Translations under genes and position numbers: made by a program
Assembly: GCF_025766255.1 (NCBI RefSeq)
Contig: NW_026516677.1
Coordinates: 62,001-126,000 of the forward strand
DNA: 64,000 nucleotides
DNA from: Zychaea mexicana
Lineage: Eukaryota; Mucoromycota; Mucoromycetes; Mucorales; Lichtheimiaceae
Direction of reading: 5' to 3'
Notes under the pieces: model-generated
Database searches by the model: none
Told to the model about the DNA's origin: nothing
The model's input: the letters and a program-made list of their open reading frames with translations, nothing else
Part shown: positions 1-9,779 of the stretch, piece after piece
How positions within the stretch are numbered: position 1 is the first letter of the stretch
How the letters are laid out: each line of letters begins with the position of its first letter

Positions 1-2304
1 AGATGACTTCTACTTCTGCTTTGTGTATAATCCATCTGCGATAGTACTACACGTGCCAACGGGCTGGTCCTCCTCGTGGAACGAACTCATTTTGTTGCAA
101 TTGCCAAGCAGGATTTACTGCCTTTGTCAACCAAGACAGTGAAAACAAGGACATGATCACGGTACAATACCGGCGTAAGCATACGGTCATGAACCTGGCA
201 GCAACATAGATACAACATCCGGTACACTCCCTAGCTTTGTGATGCAATTCATTCAAGAGCAAGTAGAGAAAAGTCTTACCTGGAGAAATATCAAACATAT
301 GCTTCGTCTCGACAAAGATGTTCTTGATAAAATCTTGGTTGACGAAACATATGATAACATACCTCAATCCATTCGAGTCAATTATCACCATGTCTATTTT
401 GCAATGAAAGTGCATCTTCGACGTCAATCCCAACTTGATCCTTCCATGGCAATCAGTCTTGGTAAATGGGGTGACAAAATAGAACAAGAGAAAGGACATT
501 TTACTTCAAAAAATCTTGATAGATATGAAGAGGGAATGTTCTTTTTCGCGTTCATGTCACAATGGCAATTAAATGTACAACAATCGATCCAAATGGATAT
601 ACATTATACACGTACGTAATCATATATATATTCCTTGTTATATAGCAATTGAAAGAGGACGGAGACCTTGTTTGTCTTGATTCACCCATAAGACTTGTGT
701 GGATGGTGCCAATCATGACTGTTATCTCTATACACTTGTAGCAAGATGCAGGACTACCGCAAAGGGCAAGCCATTGGCGTGGATGATCACAAATTCACAA
801 GCTCAATATCCTATTTTGTATTGGCTTCAATGGCTGAAGGATGAGCATGAATATATACCACCCCGTGTTATAATCGACGATTCTGATACAGAAATTATTG
901 CTATTAATAAGGCGTATAACTATGTAAATGATGATCCGTCCACTAACACATTTACTGACAAAGTGAAGATACTTATCTGCCACTGGCATGTCCTTAGAGC
1001 ATGGAAGAAGAACATTCTTTCCAAACTCACCGCAAAACCGTCCACTCCATCGAAGACTCTGAAGGAGAAGAAAGACATGCGTGAACATGCACTTTCCCTA
1101 ATGATGAATATGATGAAAGCTGAGGTACCAACGGATTTCGATCTTGAACATGAACGATTCGAAACTTGGTCCATTGATAGTGAGGATGAATGGGAAAGTG
1201 CTCGTTTGTATTTGTACTTTGAGAGGGAGTTTCTTCCTAAACGTGAGAAATGGAGCCAATCATGGCGCAGTGTAAGTTTTTGCTTCATCTTATATTTTCA
1301 TGTACATTTTCGACGAATTCTGTTACTAACCACGAATATAAAAGCACCATCATCACATAAACACAAACAACTACATAGAGAGCTGGCATCGTCACCTCAA
1401 AGAAGTTTACCTACCAAGCTTGCGAAGACAACGTGTTGACGTGCTTGTCTATATCCTTTGGAGCCATGTTCTTCCAGATATAATGCAAGATCATGTTTGT
1501 ACGGTAGCCAACTTTAGGCTTCGTACAATGAACAAGGCAGAAAGAATGAGACTTGCAAGAGTCAATGAATTGAACGGTAAGTATCTCTTTCGCCATTTAA
1601 TATAATATTATTTCATATATACTATTATACAAACCTTTTTGCGCACATCATAGATGAAGAAGCCGCTGCCAAAATTGTTGGTCAAGAAGGGAACGTTTAC
1701 AAAGTACTTTCTTTCACTGACCCGGAAGAAAGTACTACATATGATGTTTCGGTCAATATCGACGAAGATTATCTTGTGTCGTGCACTTGTGTCGATCACC
1801 AGACAAACGGTTCACCATGCAAACATATGTATTTGGTATGTAAATACATAAGGGACTTGAGCGATCATTAACCTTTGTTTATATAAAGATCAATCGTGTC
1901 CTTGGAATCAGTTTGATCCGTCTACTATCACCACCACCATCATCATCATCATCATCGTCACAGCAAGAGCAACAGCCAATACAACAACCACAACATAGCA
2001 TCATGGAAACTGATGAAGCTGCATCCACAGCATCCGAAACTCTTTCTGAAGAAGCTATGGATAGGTAAAATATAAAAAAAAATTATCAGATTAATAATAG
2101 TACTTGAAATAATGCTTATGTTTTTGTAGATTTATGGATTCTTTTGAACGACTGAAGATTGAAGTCGAAAAAACAAAAACAAAAAAACGCGTATCTGTTC
2201 CTGTTCTTGGCCGACTTGCAACAATGTTCAACGATCAAACAAACGAGTTGAAAAGCTGGAACAGCTCAAGAACCGGTCCTTCAAAATATCAGCCTCGCCA
2301 TTAA
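1..2304 (+). pseudogene. MULE/FAR1-type transposase, 5' end outside window, frameshifted
   Basis: Seen: coding segments joined by short introns give, in order, a Cys-rich FAR1-like segment (about 50-210), a helical region (239-610), a MULE transposase core (about 680-1270) with a first acidic residue in LDS near 685, a second in IIDDSDTE near 880 and a CHWH motif near 980, then a SWIM zinc finger (CTC at 1783-1791, CKH at 1818-1826). A His/Ser/Gln-rich tail follows, ending at a TAA at 2302-2304. Known: MULE (MudrA/FAR1) transposases combine such a DDE core with a C-terminal SWIM finger that binds DNA. Odd: the frame changes near 205-215, and a base seems to be missing near 688 (GATTCACCC), so no continuous product is possible without corrections. 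The 5' end lies before base 1. Inferred: a dead Mutator-like element that served as landing ground for the array to its right. The family is fairly sure; exact exon limits are not. Confidence 0.8.
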
Positions 2305-2403
2305 AAGTATTTCATAATTATCAACGTTAATATTAAGATGTTAGATGTGTGGCATGGTCGTGAAGGTTTTTGTTTTGGTGAGATATGTGAGAGACGGAAA
2401 GAA

Positions 2404-2536
2404 GAAAAAAACAATCGGCAAAAGAAATTACGTCACAAGATTTTGTTAGATTTAAATGGGGTTGATTGGTTGCTGAGAAAGAATGAGCAGCAGCCAATGG
2501 AAACTAAGGTTTATGGGCGAACAATTCAAGTTTTCG
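2404..2536 (+). repeat. Left copy of 130-bp direct repeat flanking the array
   Basis: This stretch, just after the MULE transposase, recurs in the same orientation at 25028-25158, on the far side of the array. I count about five differences, all transitions (for example cggc/cggt and gagcag/gagcgg). It is probably the tail or terminal region of the MULE. Only the array lies between the two copies. Confidence 0.8.
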
Positions 2537-2810
2537 ATGGGAACATACTTGCGTGAGGTTTAGGCATTTTATTATTGTCAAGCAACCTTTTTCATCCTTT
2601 TTTTATTTCTTTTTCTTAAAACCATCTGAAGGTCCATCATATAAAAACGCGCAAGTAAGCACATTTGCTCTTCACGATCGTAGGAATATTGATCTAATTA
2701 GAATTTTAAGATAGGTCTGAGACATGAAGAAACAAAAATGTGTTGCGTAGAAGCGGAATCGGATACTTGATTTATAAAGCTAAGTATTATATTTCGTGAC
2801 AAAAAAAAAG

Positions 2811-3050
2811 CAGGTGTTTCTATCAATTCATGGGGGCGGAAAAATGGCCTCTGGGTAAAAGGGGGTAGTCAGCTAAATTGAAAGTTAGCAACGTTAGTGA
2901 CTAACTCTGGTTTTGAAAACTGCTAATTTTAGCAAATAAATGGATTTAGCGGGCAATTTTTAGCAGGGAATTCTGTGCGCCAGTGGTGCGGAAATCCTAC
3001 CTGGGTGTGACTGGGGGTGTGCATGAGGGGGTGTGCAAATAGACCTGCCC
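2811..3050. mobile_element. MITE with 60-bp terminal inverted repeats, left-truncated copy
   Basis: This is the right part of the MITE seen whole at 12826-13260. The left terminal repeat was lost in the 2.43-kb deletion whose junction lies at 2808-2812. The right terminal repeat (2991-3050) ends in AGACCTGCCC. Confidence 0.8.
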
Positions 3051-3170
3051 ATAAATTCATTCCTTTTGAATCTTAAAAAAAAAAACTTGACTTTAACTTT
3101 ACCTAATTTCAACAACTTCTTCCAGTTTATATACCTTATTTTTTCGTGATTTACAAGATCTATTGTTCGC

Positions 3171-5447
3171 ATGGAAACCATCAATACAAAATTTTTCCAA
3201 ACTACTTTTACCGAAGAAGTTGTACGCGATTTACATTTAAGAGGTAACTCAAATCATGTAAGAAGTGTATTACTTCAACTCGAAAAACATACATACAATC
3301 GTTTTATTTATTTTACCTCTGTAGACTTTTGGCTTTTGGAAGAGCCCTGTCACTGGACTCTCACGCACTATTTAGAAAGCCTGGTAAAACTTGACCCAGC
3401 CGTTTCCAACCGAAATGCGTCAATTCGCATCCGTCATGACGCTAAAATAATTCAAGAGCATGTGGTAGCTGGCACTGTGGCTGAAACGATGGTTACAGCT
3501 ATTGTAAATTACCCAACTGTAAGTATAATTATAGGATAATATTAGAATTCGCTTGCATTATACAGTATGCTCACCGTAGTTGTTTTATAGAACGCTCGAG
3601 GTAAAAAAATATTTCAAGAATACTTCAAACACCATACTACACCAATAGGAATTGCGGCGATGAATTTTGAAACACAAAAAGTATGCCTATTGTTCAATAG
3701 TTACAGGCAAGATCGAGGTAAAATTTGTTCTAACATAAATTTGTAGTCACGGTTACGAAGCATAATGTCGCAAGTAATAGCTGATGAAGAAGAAATTAAT
3801 ATGCGTAAACGAAATTATGGAGAGAGCTCGGGCAATAGTAGTAAAATTGAGTAAAAAAAAGTACGAATTGATAATAATAATATCGAAGGAGAAGAAGATG
3901 ACAACAAAGAAAAATGCATTTGGACTGAATGGAAAGAATTCCTGGGCAATCCAGATAATACGTCACATTTAATTCAATTGAGGTAAACAGAAACAATTTC
4001 ACTTTCCCCACTTTATAGTGACTTCACTATTAAAACTCACCAGGTTATATTCGTTTTATTTCATAAACTTGATGTAACATGTTTTACTTATTGAGAATCA
4101 TGCCATTAACTAGTCTGGAAAAGCATAATGTAATCTGGTGTGGAAAGTTGGTACGACGTCGAAGCTGCTATTCAGCAGAACTTTATGAAAAAACAAACGA
4201 AGAAGTAAGCAGTATAAAACTTGAAAGCGTTGACTTGTGCTTACTTGATTTTGTAAGTGACGTGACAGATGCGGTATGTATCCATTAATAGAGGGAGAAT
4301 ACATGAAAAAGATAATAACTGATATTTTATTAGACATCCCGCCAGGTTATGGAAGACACCATAGAAAAGCTTAATCGCCTAGAACTTGACGATGTTAAAT
4401 TGGTTTCAGAACAGAAATTTATTAGTAGCATACTTTCAACATTGTAAGTATACACTATCGAGTTCTTACGCAACTATAAGAGGCTTACGGATCATTATTG
4501 TTTCCTACAAATTTTAGTGCCGAAGAAGTGTATGTTAACGTGGGAGTAGAAGTGTTGCAAAAATCCGAAACAATTTACAGATATTACATATTTGATCCTT
4601 GTCTTAAAAACGTTGCCAAGTATCTTCGTCGCACTGGATACAAAATTACGTTTTTACCTGGTGAAATTGAATTGAATGCGATCACCAAACAGTTACAACA
4701 ATCTGGAATGAAAGATGGCCGGTATCATTACAACGCAGATGGAGTGCTTCGTGCTGATGAATTTTTAAACATGGAAATTCTCTTAACTGAAGTCTCAAAC
4801 GGTTATGGAAGTAACAACAGTGGAAAGTCTAGTTTTGATCATTACAAGGCTATGTTTGGAATGCTTGCTATGTTACGAACATTAGCTCAAAAATATTCAA
4901 AGGCATCATTTAACACATTCCAAAAATTAAAGGTGCATTTTTTACATGGACATGGTAAGCAAAACGACTGTTATCGTTTTTCGTATGTTCCATATTAATT
5001 TTTATATTGACTTTTTATTTTGTATTTAGGTTATGCAATTCGTCATTGGAGTATGTCAGTCTAGGCACCGAGTGTTTTTGTTATGCATAAAGAACAGTGT
5101 GTTGAAGTACCTGTCAACGTTTCCGAAAAAAACGAGCTTTTGGTTCCATTTATAGAATTTTATTCAACTGTTGCTGTAAGTAGTATAAAACGAAGAAATG
5201 GAAGAAGTAATCAATCTCACTCAATATAATTATTATTGCATAACTTTAGGCTGGCTGTGCAGAAACTGTAGATATCATGGTATTACTAAAGGCGGAGCAT
5301 GTTGCAGCTTCACGAAAAAAGTGCAAAACAACATCTCTTACAAGTATTGTTGATCCCGTGATTGTAAGACTCAACGAAGGAAAGCACATGACAATTGTTG
5401 CTGATGAAGGTCCCATGAGCGTACCAGGAAGTCCCGATCATGACTAG
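3171..5447 (+). pseudogene. Unknown-family spliced gene, unit 1 copy, in-frame stops
   Basis: I do not recognise this family. The start ATG at 3171 follows a TATA-like tttatatacc near 3125. Exons can be traced as 3171-3518, from about 3599 to the donor after ACACAAAAA (near 3680), from 3748 on, about 4079-4273, 4336-4444, 4519-4952, 5029-5175 and 5252-5447, with GT-AG borders. The best-conserved part (about 4519-5050) reads ADGVLRADEFLNMEILLTEV, later a Lys-rich DHYKAMFGML stretch and HFLHGHGYAIRHW. The spacing of acidic residues before a Lys could fit a PD-(D/E)XK nuclease remnant, but that is a guess. Stops at 3852-3854 (TAA) and 5062-5064 (TAG) and a frame change near 4070 make it a pseudogene. 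The same lesions occur in unit 2, so they are older than the duplication. Confidence 0.65.
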
Positions 5448-5698
5448 TGAATTCAATATGACATTTCTTGTTTTATGATCTATATTTTCATGAATGTAAA
5501 AAAAAATAAACATTTTTATAAAGGGCTGATAGTGGGCTGGTGAATTTGATGGAGTATTGTGATATTATTGTTAGTCTATCCTTCTCCAGTTTCTAGCCAT
5601 CTAATTATTTCTTATATTCTTTATAGGATTTAGTCTGTACACTGGTGATTCATCTTTGACCAAGTTCCTCCCGATATTGACTGCATTTGTTCCAACAT

Positions 5699-5701
5699 TT
5701 A
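5699..5701. repeat. Left TTA target-site duplication of element A
   Basis: The flank reads CCAACATTTA and then GGCGTCC. The empty site in unit 3 reads CCAACATTTACTATTC. With the TTA at 9777-9779 this gives a 3-bp duplication, typical of PIF/Harbinger insertion. Copy B keeps the left TTA at 15910-15912. Confidence 0.9.
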
Positions 5702-5907
5702 GGCGTCCTACTATTAGTTGTCTAACCAATTATAATCTACTAGCTGTAATATAGATAATAAAATTGCTATGACCGGTATAACCATCAGTGGCCGAATTAA
5801 TTATTAATTTACAATAAAAATAATAAAAATTGAATTTTTTTATTTATATTAGTAGCCTCATGAGAAAAAAAAGAGCGATTGTTTAAAGTACATAACAACA
5901 AATAAAA

Positions 5908-7393
5908 ATGAACACAACACAACACACTGAACAACTCGATATTGAAATTAAAAATTTAATTGATAATGAATGGACTTTTCTTGATAAATCTTGGCCTGAA
6001 ATGCAACATAGATTTAATCATAGAACAGCTATTAAAGATATGAAGAATAATACAATAAATGATATAAAGGATGTATTACTTAATAGATTTGGATTTATAC
6101 CTGTATTTTATTTTCTTACAGTTTTATATGGAAATATTGAATATCCAGGGCTATACCGCGAGATTGAAAAAGGACTTGCATTATTATATCATATGGTATC
6201 AGGTGTATCAGGAAAGGATATGCATACTGTTATGCCATATGCGACATTTTATGATTTATATAAGCGGTTCTGGATTACTAACTATAATGAATTGAATAAA
6301 AAGGTAAAACAAGATCTAGACAGTATGTTCTCATCACCACGTATTCGCACTCTATCAGCAATAATAAACAATCCAGATGGTTTTAAGAATGTTACACTAT
6401 TTATTGATGGACATGATAATAAAATAAAGTATTATAAACCAAATGAGTCACATTCACAGTTATATTCATATAAATTAAAAGGGCCAGCTGTACATACACA
6501 AGTTATACAGGATATGAATGAAATAATTACACATGTTTCAGTATCTGAAAAATGTGCTATCGGAAATGATGGTACTATGTTTATTAATATGAAACTATAT
6601 TAAAAAATAAGTGAGGCAGATTGTTTAGGAATGGATGGTGGATATAACTTATTTATACAAAAGTTTAAAGATAATGCGACAGATGCCGGATATAGTTTTT
6701 ATGATCGTAATTTTTTTACATCCCATAAGAAAAGAACCAGGACAAAAGTTAACAATCAATGAGACATACTTTAATAACAAGTTTGGATCATTTCGTTTAG
6801 CAATAGAAGCACAGTTCTCTATGTTAGGCTCTAAATTTGAACGATTTAATAATAATCGTGCAGCATTGCAAATAACCGATATAAGATATTATAATATTCA
6901 GTTTCGTGTTGCTTGTATTCTTACTAATATATGGCGATTTGTAAATAAGTATAATATAGAGGTACAACCATATCATAAATTATGGTATGGAAAAAATTTT
7001 GAATTCCTAAGTAAGAAAAACAAACTTGACTTAGTATTTTCAAATGAGCAAAAAGTAAATACTGAATATAACGAAATGGTTGACATGCAGCAGAAATTTC
7101 TACAGCTTAACATTAATCAATCAATAGATATGGCTATAGATAGTGAGGACGAAACTGAAAATAATACATCTAAACGCAAGAGAAAAAATCAAAGAGAACA
7201 GAGAAATATAGAACATAGTAATTCATATGAAATTGAGAAGATTGTAGGACATGTGTATACTGATAATAAGTACATATTTGAGGTTAAGTGGGTTGGATAT
7301 AGTGTAAAGGATAATAGTTGGTTAACAGTTGATAAGTTTAATTCCCGGGAAATGCTACATGAATATATGGCCACACATGGTATTCAGCTCTAA
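5908..7393 (+). pseudogene. PIF/Harbinger-like DDE transposase with C-terminal chromodomain, copy A
   Basis: Seen: a first open stretch (5908-6603) with the catalytic Asp in LFIDGHDNKI, an in-frame TAA at 6601-6603, then the same frame continuing into GMDGGY (second Asp) up to a run of seven T at 6711-6717, where the frame shifts. The second stretch (to 7393) holds NNKFGSFRLAIEAQFSML, the expected third acidic residue, then a Lys/Arg-rich linker (about 7160-7205) and a chromodomain (about 7225-7370: YEIEKIVGH, VKWVGYSVKDNSWL). Known: DDE superfamily 4 (PIF/Harbinger) transposases cut and paste at TWA targets; chromodomains bind histone tails. Inferred: an enzyme that could have guided insertion through chromatin. 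Both lesions recur in copy B. It converges with the Rep gene. Confidence 0.85.
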
Positions 7394-8137
7394 ATTAATT
7401 TCTTACTTATTTGCTTATTAAAAAATTTCATATTGAAACTGACTGCATCAACTTTTCGTTTACTTGCCCAATTATATTTATGTTTTATGCATTCATTAGT
7501 TATACTTGTACTTATATTAGTATCTGTTGATTTATTTTTGACGTCAGTTTCTTTTGTTATATCTATATCATCTATTATAGCCTGTTTTATATCCTTATGC
7601 TTTTCAAAATATTCTTTTGGCTGTATTTCTTCTACTATTTGCTTGTTTCTCCGTTTATTTTTAATGTGTCTTTTTTTCTTTTTACGTTTTGGTATATTAT
7701 TTGGTATGTTGCAGTCACTGCTTTTCTCTGATTCAGATGTACTTACATCTATGTATTTATGTTTCTCTATATCTTCTGGTGGGTTTTCCCAATCAGTAGT
7801 ATCATTTACAACATCATCACATTTTATATCATTAAACACATCTTCCCAATGCCTACAATCTACTGATGATGGTACCTTTACAGTTGACCATCCTCTATTA
7901 TTTTGTTGAGGCGGATTATGTTGTTTATTGTTCTGTGTATTATTACTATTATGTTTTTCTTCTCGTTCCTTCATCATATTCTTCTGTGTCAGCTAATTCT
8001 TGTAGTTCCTCTACTGTTTTATCCATCGGTGTATATTTTTTAATATCATCCTGACCACTATTATGTGCATAACGGATAAATGTATGCTGATCTTGGTATT
8101 CGTTTTCGAATTCACCTTTGTATAAGTCCTCATACAT
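7390..8137 (-). pseudogene. Accessory frame(s) downstream of Rep, copy A
   Basis: Two overlapping minus-strand frames follow the Rep stop: 8137-7949 (62 codons, acidic, MYEDLYKGEFENEYQ onward) and 7977-7390 (195 codons, Asn/Lys-rich, with a basic block KRKKKKRHIKNKRRNK that could be a nuclear signal or bind nucleic acid). A one-base shift in the overlap (7949-7977) would join them. I do not recognise the product. It may be a second small gene or a C-terminal tail once fused to Rep. The identical arrangement in copy B means it was fixed before duplication. Confidence 0.5.
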
Positions 8138-8148
8138 ATCTATGTTTT

Positions 8149-9511
8149 CTAATATATGAATTTATTTTCATAATCCTTCACCTTCATTGTGTATGGATTC
8201 CATATTATATGACCTTTACGGTTCTTATCAACATAGATAATATATAAACGATTGAGCGTTGGCTCTAACTCATATACTGATTTGTTTTTGTATAACATGT
8301 GCGGCATATAGTTACTATTCAGTATTATTGGCATATTTTTCTTTTTAGTTATTGACTTTGTGAATTTGCCATCAAGTTTTAACCGTGTTCCTTCTAACAT
8401 TTGGTTTAAAAATGTTAATTTGAAATCAGAACCTGTTTCTTCATTATACATAAAATCATAATCATCATCCTTATAATCTGACCAATCATTTTCTTTATTC
8501 ATTAGATATGCTCGATGGCCACCTTGTTCTAATACATCAATGTTATATGTCTTACCTACATTTGATGGACCTACAATCCAGTATTGTGGTATCTTATTTT
8601 TACCACTAAACATTGTTTCAATCCCAAACATAGACAAACATAGACCACATATGTAATTTATTTCCAGGGTTATTTTCCATATCGGCATCATGAAAGTAAG
8701 AATTTAAATTTGATTTTACAGTATCATATTTCCATAGCAATTCTGGATATATTTTGGTAGCCTTCCGTATATTAAGCTGCTTCGTAATTAATTGATATCC
8801 AAGTAACTGTTGGTGCATTTTTCTGGTCTTAACTTCATAATTTGGATCCATATTATAACAAATATAATCTTTTCCTTTCATACAGTAGCTAATGGACTTT
8901 TGTGGATTACCACCTGGTTTAATATTTGGAGTAACACCATCGATAGTAAAGAATTTACGTGCTGTTTTTGTGTCGAACCGCTCATTCATTTGTATCCATA
9001 TATGACCATGTTTCTCACCAGTTTCTGGTGCAATTTCATCACATGCAATTGCCTTTTCAATTCGATAACCAATACGTTCATGTTTTATAAACCATTCCAT
9101 GATTTGTTCTTTTGTTAAATGGAAGTCCTTACAAATATATATGAACAGCCCTTTAGTGTTTTGGAATCGGAATTCTTTGCCGCCCTGCGAGGAATCTGCA
9201 CCAGAGGTGTTACCCTCTAACATTGCATCGGAAAATTGAGGATTTGAGGATTTGAGGAATTTTGCAAAAGCCCTAATCCGTCCCATTATTGCAGTACGGT
9301 TCTCGTCCCTTACTTCCTTTGTTATGTTAGCCTTTTTGAGGTCCTTTTCGAGTTCGACCCTTAGTTGGTCAGCAATTGTTTTTTCACTAACATCTTGATG
9401 ATGTTCAGCAAGATGCTTTGCTCTTTCTATTAAGAGTGTCAATGTTATTCCTAAAATAGGAATAAATTCAGCCATAATGGCAATAAATGTGAGGAGGTTC
9501 ATTTGGTCCAT
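8149..9511 (-). pseudogene. CRESS-type Rep (HUH endonuclease + SF3 helicase), copy A, frameshifted
   Basis: Seen on the minus strand from ATG 9511: a hydrophobic, helical N-terminus of about 100 residues, then the Rep endonuclease with a motif I-like LFIYICKDF, motif II HGHIWIQ (two metal-binding His) and motif III YCMKGKDY (catalytic Tyr and Lys). After the lesion come the SF3 helicase Walker A GPSNVGKT, an acidic DFMYNEE (Walker B-like) and ILNSNYMPH (motif C-like). Known: this order is that of rolling-circle replication proteins of CRESS-DNA viruses and related plasmids, nicking and joining one strand at an origin. Odd: a perfect 10-bp tandem duplication (8625-8634/8635-8644, unit CAAACATAGA) throws the frame between the endonuclease and helicase parts. 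Copy B lacks this duplication. It sits inside a transposon opposite a DDE transposase. The source could be viral or plasmid; I cannot tell which. Confidence 0.88.
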
Positions 9512-9776
9512 GTTGTGTTTTCGTTAGGGTAGTTTTGTTGGAGTGCTAAAAAAAATATAACAAATATATTTTGCTTTATATTCTGTGGTATTATTTTTAT
9601 ATTAAAAAAAAATTCAATTTTTATTTTTTTCAAAAATTTAAATGTATGCATGCCAAGACATTCATGCATGAATTATTTCAATAAAAATGAATTTGGCTAT
9701 CCTGATATATCTTAGCTAATAAGTCATCTAGGGTTACTAGATCGTATTAAAATCATCATAACCATGGCCAGTCCCC

Positions 9777-9779
9777 TTA
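9777..9779. repeat. Right TTA target-site duplication of element A
   Basis: The element ends GGCCAGTCCCC, followed by TTACTATTCC. The sequence after it continues the empty-site sequence of unit 3 (21532 onward). Confidence 0.9.

Larger units (their letters stand above)
5702..9776. mobile_element. Composite DDE-transposase + CRESS-Rep element, copy A (4075 bp)
   Basis: Ends are set by comparison with the empty site at 21532-21534. The element is AT-rich and carries two convergent transcription units that meet near 7390: a DDE transposase with a chromodomain (5908-7393, +) and a Rep-helicase with a trailing accessory frame (9511-7390, -). The termini start GGCGTCC (left) and, reversed, GGGGACTGG (right). 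There is no long terminal inverted repeat. A sequence of about 30 bp including AAAAATTGAATTTTTTT is inverted between the two subterminal regions (about 5815-5845 and 9595-9625). Known: PIF/Harbinger elements duplicate TWA and normally carry a Myb-like second gene. Here the second gene is a viral-type Rep. Both genes are broken, so this copy is not autonomous. Confidence 0.9.

Noticed and set aside
5746..5754. CTATATTAC on the minus strand near the left end of element A, resembling the CRESS replication-origin nonamer
   Set aside because: It departs from NANTATTAC at the second base, and I see no flanking stem, so in such AT-rich DNA it is probably chance. A hairpin search of all Rep-element termini would decide.
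7433..7909. 158-codon hydrophobic plus-strand frame
   Set aside because: It is the antisense of the Asn/Lys-rich frame behind Rep. The hydrophobic look comes from complementing A-rich codons.
9660..9673. Perfect palindrome ATTCATGCATGAAT near the right end of element A as a Rep nicking site
   Set aside because: It is not kept in copy B (ATTCATGCATGATT), and no matching structure occurs at the left end.
5702..9776. A plain integrated CRESS virus
   Set aside because: There is no recognisable capsid gene, and the ends with TTA duplication plus the DDE transposase fit a transposon better.
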